64,000 bases of DNA from Nannizziopsis barbatae (taxonomy: Eukaryota > Ascomycota > Eurotiomycetes > Onygenales > Nannizziopsiaceae), in contig JACVYH010000001.1 in NCBI GenBank assembly GCA_014964245.1, positions 3,492,001 through 3,556,000 of the forward strand, written 5' to 3'. This document shows positions 57,330 to 64,000 of this stretch, in pieces (position 1 is the first letter of the stretch; each line of letters begins with the position of its first letter). The notes under the pieces were generated by a model. That model had not been told where the DNA came from and did not search any database. It saw nothing but the letters and a program-made list of their open reading frames with translations. A program made the position numbers and the translations under genes.

Positions 57330-59762
57330 ATGCGTGTCCAGATACTGCCACTGCTTGCGCTCTCACTACCCATAGCGGTGGAAGGATGTGGGAAGGACCA
57401 TATTCAAAGGAGATCGTTTGATCCCGACCATCCGTTTCTCGCACAACGTGAAGAGAGACAATTTCCTCCTCGTTTGACGAAGCAAGAATCCCTCCTAATT
57501 AACAGCTTCAACAATGCCTCTATTAGTGAGTGGTCGTATTACTACACTCATGGAGCGCATCTCGCAGGAAAGAACCGGACAATGGCACAATGGACTGCAG
57601 ATAAATGGGCAGAATACGGATTGAAATCTTCCGTCGTACCGTACTCAGTGTTCATCAATTATCCAGAGTCACAAGCATTATCACTTTCTTTTTCAAACGG
57701 TACCAAGTTGCAAGTGGGCTTGGAGGAGGCCGTCTTATCAGAGGACGATACTTCGAGCTATCCAGACCGCATCCCTACTTTTCATGGATATTCAGCTTCA
57801 GGTGACGTGATGGCGGAGTATGTTTATGTGGGCCGTGGTCAAAAGGTCGACTTTGATCGACTTGTGGAGCTCAAAGTCGATCTTAAGGGGAAAATTGCTC
57901 TAGCTCGATATGGAGGGCCATTTAGGTCTGTTATCTTTTTGCATTTCGTACTTAAGATACTAATTGTATAAATATAGAGGGCTTAAAGTGAAGAACGCAC
58001 AAGAATATGGAATGGTTGGCTGCGTCATCTTCACAGATCCCGGTGATGATGGAAATATGACCGAGGCAAATGGACATGCAGCATATCCACATGGTCCTGC
58101 TCGAAATCCAACGGCTGTACAACGAGGATCTGTCCAGTTTCTGTCAACGTATCCGGGCGACCCTACTACACCGGGCTATCCATCGAAACCCGATTCACCT
58201 CGGAAGGATAAGAGTGACACAGTACCAAAGATACCCTCCCTTCCGATTTCTTGGAAAGAAGCCGTACCACTTCTTGCCGCTCTCGATGGCCATGGTATTC
58301 CCGGTAAGCAGGTAAACCGCACTCGGTGGGTCGGCGCATTGAACGTCACCTACTCCACCGGACCTGCTCCTGGAGCAAAACTCTCTCTTAAAAATATCAT
58401 GCAGGAGACTATCACTCCGATATGGAATGCAGTTGGAATCATCAATGGAACAAGCCCCGACGAAGTCGTTGTCATTGGAAATCATCGTGATGCTTGGATT
58501 GTGGGCGGTGCTGCGGATCCCAATTCCGGCTCGGCAGTCATGATTGAACTTGCAAAAGCTTTTGGAGAGTTGCAGAAAGCAGGGTGGAAGCCCAGACGGA
58601 CGATGTAAGTTTAGTCTGGAATCTCCCGGATGGCCTACGCTAATATGATAAGTGTTATGTGTTCCTGGGATGGAGAAGAATATGGTTTGCTTGGCTCCGT
58701 CGAATGGGTTGAGGAATATGTGAGTAGCCGTTCGATATATACACCGTTACATTTGTGCTCATAACCTGCAATAGCTACCTTGGCTCAAAGCTGCTACCGT
58801 GGCCTATCTTAATGTTGACATTGCGGTTGCCGGGCCCCTTCCATCGTTCGATGCCACTCCTCAGTTGCATAAACTTGGAACAGATGTTATGAGTAAAATT
58901 CCTTATTCACACAAAGACTCCAAAGACACGACTTTGTATGATATTTGGAAGGTAACTAGTGGAGAGATTGGCGTCCTCGGAAGTGGTTCCGATTATACCG
59001 CTTTTGTTCACAATGGAATACCAGCCGTAAGTCAATGAAGCCCAAAAAGGAGCGTTGTACTGATGCCAGGCACAGGTTGACATTGGTGCTTATGGTGGAC
59101 CTACTGATGCCATCTATCACTACCATTCCAACTATGATTCCTTCCACTGGATGTCAACTTTCGGCGACCCTGGATTCAAGACCCATGTTGTGATCGGTCA
59201 GTTTTTGGGGATGATGGCGTATCACCTAGCCACCGATGAGGTAGTGCCATTTGATATCAACAATTACCCCAAACAAATGAACATGTACCTGGACGACTTG
59301 AAGGCTCTCGCGAAGCAATCAAACATCAACCTTGATTATTCTAAGGTTGAGCGATCAATCAAGAAGTTTTCTGAAGTAGCAAAACTGCTCTCGGCAACGG
59401 TACAAGTTGCGAAGTTTACATCCGACAAGTATCTATTGAACCTTGTGAACCATAAAATGAGAGATTTCGAGCGTGGATTTGTCAGCCAGGGAGGTCTTCC
59501 TGGCAGAGAATTCTATAAACATTTGATTTTCGCTCCGGGCCTAGATACAGGGTTAGTATTGTTCTTTACCTACCACCCCTAATTACCTTCAAGCCATTGA
59601 AACTAATCGTCTTTCAGATATGCACCAACAACTTTCCCAGGCGTTACCGAAGCTATTCAGTTTGGTAAAAACCAGAAGCTTGCACAGGAGTGGCTTGACA
59701 AGACTTCGAAGGCAATAATGACTTCTACCAAACTCTTGGCTCCATGGAATAAAAATTCCTGA
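57330..59762 (+). CDS. M28 metallopeptidase, glutamate carboxypeptidase II-like
   Basis: Exons 57330-57925, 57978-58604, 58653-58719, 58775-59026, 59076-59551 and 59618-59762 give 720 residues. A signal peptide (MRVQILPLLALSLPIAVEG) is followed by a protease-associated domain (GKIALARYGGPFRGLKVKNA, QEYGMVGCVIFTDPGDDG) and the M28 zinc core: NHRDAWIVGGAADPNSGSAV (His and bridging Asp, about 368-378), MCSWDGEEYGLLGSVEW (Glu-Glu), VAYLNVDIAV (Asp) and DAIYHYHSNYDS (His). The C-terminal part is a transferrin-receptor-like dimerisation domain ending TSTKLLAPWNKNS. All expected metal ligands are present, so it is probably active, in the secretory pathway, vacuole or outside the cell. N-glycosylation sequons are frequent. 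Confidence 0.95.
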
Positions 59763-60144
59763 TAAAAGCTTTTCTTATAGCTTTTTTACCCGTTCAATGA
59801 ATATACCATATATAAACCCAGTTTTAATGTTTCTGTGATGAAAGGGTAGCTGTACAGAGTAGCTATGTCTGAGTCACTTGGTCATATATACGGTGTGAGG
59901 CGTACGCTCGATATGCCAAGAATCTACATGATACAGAGGGAAGGAAGATCGGATACGGGTATTTCAAGGAAAATATGGACATACATATGTACTGTACATA
60001 CATACGGAAACAGGCTCACTGATCAAAGTGTAACATATAATCGGGGTATCTAACAATATATATATAAGCTATATAACTCATGGTTATCATTCTACCGTCG
60101 GATCCGGACATCTGATGATGTCATATCCAAATCGCTCGACACGA
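59763..60144. other. Convergent 3' intergenic region
   Basis: About 380 bp, AT-rich with an AT dinucleotide run near 60056. No gene. Confidence 0.6.
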
Positions 60145-62112
60145 CTATGAGCTATCCTCCCCGGTATAATTCTTATCCAATGCATTCATCTTGTCTTCCT
60201 CTTTGTTGAGATCGCGGAAGATGAACCAGAAGACACCAGCAGTGATGACACTAGCAATACATAATCCAACAAACATCCACAGGATTTTTGGATCAGTTGC
60301 CAAGGGAGTAAGGGCCAAGCCGAGAGCAGCACCAAATGCATTTGTCAACAAGAACAGGCCAGAGACGAAACTCTTTAGTCTCTCAGGGGCCTTCATGTAT
60401 GCATACTCAAGACCAGTCACACTGAGGAAGACCTCGGCGAGACCGATAAACATGTAGGCTGGTGCTTGAATGGCAATATGCACGTCATTTCCTTGTTTGA
60501 CACCGTTGACCTTTGATGCGTCGCAGAGGGGCATCTGGTAGCAAGGTCCGGCAGAGTAAATCAAGTGCTGAACGATGGCAGCGTACATCATGGCCAGAGA
60601 AGCGACCAAGAAGCCAACGGTGATACGAGTGATAGGTTGGAACTGGATGCGACGCTTGCGGAGAACGGGGTACACAAAACGGTCCAGGATTGGAATAGCA
60701 ACGATGATGGAAATGGGATCGAAAGCTTGCATCAGGTTGTTTGGAATTCCATGGCTAGCCATTTGCCCAGCTAATCATCGAAATGTCAGACTAACTTCTT
60801 CACAAGAACCACGAAAGAGGAGAGAATGGGTAGTTTGAAGCATCATACCTTGACTGACAAAGTTGGAGGAAAATTGACCGTACACGACCCAGAAGATAGG
60901 GAAGAAGGTGAAGACCTTGCAAGCAATGAGGGAACGCTTCACTTCTTCGACAAAGTGGTCGTCCCAGGTCACGGTTTTGCCGTTTGGAAGCTCGGACTGG
61001 AAAGATGGTTTTGGGGCGTCCATGTTGCGGGCCTTGACCATTATCCAGATAGCTTTGAATGCATCGGTAATAATTGTGCCGTGCGGCGGCTTGACAATGT
61101 AACGCTTTCGGCCGAGAATCAAGATTCCAGTTCCAACGAAGAAGATGAGCGTGCACATCAAGTATGCGGACCAGAAGCCAATATCTCTCTCCATAAAAGG
61201 TGTCGGAATCGTGGCCAGGCATCCGAAATTAATGCAGCAGTAGAAAATCATGTAAATACGCTGGATGGTAACCGCGGGATCGATAATCACACGCTCGCCT
61301 TCCTTTGTAGTTGAGATGGCCATTCGTCGTCGGGTATACTGATCTGCAATGAGTGGAGAGACATTTGACTTGATACCTCCAGTTCCGAGACCGATAATGA
61401 TGACTGCAACGATAAAACCTCCAAGTCCTGCTCCATTTTTCAGGGCGATAGGAAGCGAAGTAAACAGGAGCACGAGCAGGCCCACAGCATAAGTGATGCA
61501 AAAAATCACAATGGTCTTGTACTTTCCAAGATATTGATCCGCAATGATGGCCCCGACAAGTGGAGTAACTGGTCTAGTCTTAGTCGACAATGAACTATCA
61601 ACAGAAATTGGGTTATCATGTAGACTCACCGTAGCACCAGAACTGGAAGAAGGTGGTCAAGCCAGTGGCTCCTTGATGGCCAAGACCTAGAAGGATTCAG
61701 AATGTGTCACGATAAGAGCAAGTTGAGCGAGAACTAACCTAAAGCACCTCGACCTAAACTACCATCCAAAGGTTTTTGGACGTAATTCTGGAGGAGTGAA
61801 CTCAATCCGTAGTATGTGAAACGTTCACAGAACTCGACGACAGCGACGAGCCAGATAGACACGCTGAGAGGATCGCTGACATGTCTCAAGGTTGCTTTTT
61901 CGTAATCTGTTGGCTCTTCGCCGTCAGGTGTAACATATTTCGGATCGTCGATATCCACCTCCACGTCAGAGTCTCTGTTAACGACCACATCGGTCTTCTC
62001 CGACTCAACGACGGGGACGGGGACGGGCCTGAAGACGAATGAATAATTTGCTCGCGTATAGTCTGAAGAGGCTCAATACTTACTCAGGCAACGGTTGCTT
62101 ATCGTCAGCCAT
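60145..62112 (-). CDS. PTR2: Di/tripeptide transporter, PTR2/POT family
   Basis: Exons 62112-62084, 62028-61739, 61686-61630, 61568-60849 and 60770-60145 give 573 residues. This is a proton-coupled oligopeptide transporter of the plasma membrane. TM1 carries the POT signature VEFCERFTYYGLSSLLQNYV (ExxERFxYYG). The second signature FQFWCYGVTPLVGAIIADQY and GTGGIKSNVSPLIADQY follow, plus YMIFYCCINFGCLATI and, in the C-half, VVYGQFSSNFVSQAGQM and GLAEVFLSVTGLEYAYMKAP. About 12 TM helices. Exon 1 encodes only MADDKQPLPE and is supported by the GTAAGT donor and CAG acceptor that keep frame with the PVPVPVV stretch. Confidence 0.94.
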
Positions 62113-63235
62113 TGTTATAAACGGCCTCGAAACGGAGTTTCCTCGAAATGGGACCTTTTCACTACTCCCAGGAGACTTGAGGGGGACGGTGTACCACTTT
62201 CTCGAGATTCGGGTTTCAAGGGAGCAGGGGCTCTATATACCATCGCGGCTCGTAAAATGGCACTCACTGTTCAAGGAATAGCGCAAGACATTTTCGCCCG
62301 GCACTGTGGAGGTTGGGGCCCCACAGCCATTCGATCATTCCAGGGATGCTGGACGTTGCAACCCACCGAAAAAGCCGATGCTCACCTGAGTACGGAGTAA
62401 CCTGGAGGCAAACACGATCCCGAACAAGGGGAACCGTGAGTCGAAGCCATTCGGACTTCGAAGCCAAACCGAAGCGCAATGGCGAAAACAGTAGTCAACA
62501 ACTTAGTTGAACAAATTACAGCTCTTTTCACTCCGAAAAACGAGTAGTCGTGGGTGGCTAGAAACCCTTTTTTGAGGGTCCCGAGTGTAGTTTCCATGGT
62601 ATAAAGGCGAAGCCCACCTGTGCAAACCGAGGCCATCCGGTGTTCCTGAACGAAAAATCGTTTAACTTTTCATGGCCTTCCAGAAAGACTCCAATGCAAG
62701 GAGGCGAGATTTCAATCCACAGACCAATTACGGAGGAGTTAGTCAAAGGATTCACGGAAGCGTGTCCGGCAATTTTGCAGACAGAACAGCCGAATCTTTC
62801 TCCTCGTTGTCAGCGCACCATTGGCATCAGGCGACGAAACAGATAGCTTTCCTAGAGGTCATTGGCTAACGGTCAATACTGGGGGCACGATTGGACGGAA
62901 AACTCGAAGCTAAGAGCAAGACAAGCAACGCCAAAGATGCCCAATGTCTTCTGGAAAACAGATCATTCCGTTGCTTGCATGGGTCTCCTTGCGGCCCTGG
63001 CTTGGCTTCTTCACCAGATCACGAGACAGCACGTTTCATCCATACAGCGATGCCAGGGCTAGAAGCCAGAGGACAAAAGGAGTCTCCGCAATTATTACGG
63101 AGTACAGTGTAGTAGTACATACAGTAGTACGGAGTAGTCGACTCGCTCACTGATTCTAATGTGGACTCGTTCTCCGGGCTTCCCGAGGAGCAGAGCCCGA
63201 GCAGGGAGGATGGCCTTAGCGCGTCGATGTCCTAC

Positions 63236-63259
63236 CAACAAAATGTCCAACAAAATGTC
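63236..63259 (+). repeat. Two tandem 12-bp units CAACAAAATGTC
   Basis: Perfect direct duplication in non-coding sequence, followed by a partial third copy. Confidence 0.85.
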
Positions 63260-63389
63260 CAAAAAGAGGTGTAGAGCACGCTGCGAGAAAATGCAACATT
63301 GGATGGACGAGCTGTTGCTCTTTTTCCGTGTTCAGCGCCGCCGGAAATAGCCGTTGTTGGAGGCCAATGCCTGCTGTGCTTATCTTTGA

Positions 63390-63911
63390 TTACCAACGGA
63401 CTTCCGGTTTGGAAGTGAATCGCGCTGGCCATGAAATGATCCCTGCCCTGGCCAACGTTGCTGTCGACTCTGACTGGTGAGATCTGCTATGGAGCGCTTT
63501 AAGCGAAGCTGCGACGGGCAGGTCACAAGAAACAACCATAACAAAACTAATGATAATTAGGACGAACCTGGGGTCCCCGGACTGCCCCAAGGATTGGTAG
63601 ACCCTGGTCTTGATACGAATGCCGGATGCCGGGATTTCAAGATCGTTCAACCAATTCCGGGGAAGACGCGGAGAAATGGAGGGCTCAGGGTTGATCGGAA
63701 AGTTGTTTGCGAAGAAGCCAGTCGGCCACTCCAGGACAAGAACAGGGTCACGATTCACGGAATAGTTGGAGAAATAGTCAGAGGTTGGAGTTGCGATGCT
63801 CGCAAACTCCAAATTACTAACTAAAATTGCCAAAGTCATCCTGGTGATGGAAGACTCATCTGCTGGAAACCAGTCCCCACTCAGTGACTCGTATGAGGAG
63901 CCGATATCCAC
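63390..63911 (-). CDS. Unassigned 173-codon open frame near the window edge
   Basis: Begins MDIGSSYESLSGDWFPADES and ends KPEVRW. There is a hydrophobic segment (RFVLIIISFVMVVSCDLPVA) in the second half. No domain recognised and no supporting splice structure. It could be a small hypothetical gene, part of one extending beyond the window, or chance. Confidence 0.25.
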   Translation of the reverse strand: MDIGSSYESLSGDWFPADESSITRMTLAILVSNLEFASIATPTSDYFSNYSVNRDPVLVLEWPTGFFANNFPINPEPSISPRLPRNWLNDLEIPASGIRIKTRVYQSLGQSGDPRFVLIIISFVMVVSCDLPVAASLKALHSRSHQSESTATLARAGIISWPARFTSKPEVRW

Positions 63912-64000
63912 TTGCTATCGACAATTTGCAAAAAGCTGATGATCCATAGCTATCACGCAAAAAATAATATTAAAAATGACGAGTTGGTTAAGAAATTTCT

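Larger units (their letters stand above)
62113..64000. other. Gene-poor end of the window
   Basis: About 1.9 kb. It has TACGGAGTA motifs at 62391, 63096 and 63128 and a 12-bp tandem repeat at 63236. One 173-codon minus-strand frame is listed separately. Nothing else is supported. Confidence 0.5.

Overview
The window is nuclear DNA of a filamentous ascomycete. The evidence is gene density (28 confident genes on both strands), short GT-AG introns of about 45-110 nt, fungal-specific families (Kre9/Knh1, Pho80-type cyclin, SidF/SidI, Akr1) and strictly intergenic TACGGAGTA motifs. The proteins look like Eurotiomycetes; Onygenales is plausible but cannot be proved from this window. Gene models below were spliced by hand by reading frame across introns, and exon boundaries are given with each gene.

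Layout. 0-13 kb: an augmin-like coiled-coil protein (cut by the window edge), a CAX-type cation exchanger with eroded signature motifs, cystathionine beta-synthase, SRP receptor beta, a Kre9/Knh1 wall protein, glutamate 5-kinase, the mitochondrial protease Atp23 and Aurora kinase. 13-29 kb: TIP41, the complex III chaperone CBP3, a BTB protein, an Xaa-Pro aminopeptidase, an AT-hook orphan, a membrane or secreted App1-type phosphatase, a Pho80-like cyclin with an ATGA-overlapping uORF, and the palmitoyltransferase Akr1.

29.4-38.4 kb is the most interesting part: a compact siderophore locus with a SidI-like acyl-CoA ligase (predicted PTS2), a tail-to-tail SidF-like hydroxyornithine transacylase, and a siderophore-iron MFS transporter. 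Its promoters contain five perfect ATCWGATAA sites, the consensus of iron-responsive GATA repressors (SreA/Sre1/Fep1). Two of the five lie in a tandemly duplicated 66/70-bp unit. A sixth copy lies in the sidF coding region, and I saw no perfect copy elsewhere in the window. Together the genes would activate mevalonate, attach the anhydromevalonyl group to hydroxyornithine in peroxisomes, and take up the loaded siderophore, under iron repression.

38.4-64 kb: the exonuclease Rex1, a zinc-knuckle/RGG orphan, a two-domain fasciclin protein whose last exon is open in two frames, threonine aldolase, a Rad53/Chk2 checkpoint kinase with a long leader, a 777-residue ankyrin protein, an M28 glutamate carboxypeptidase-like enzyme, a PTR2-type peptide transporter, and a gene-poor end.
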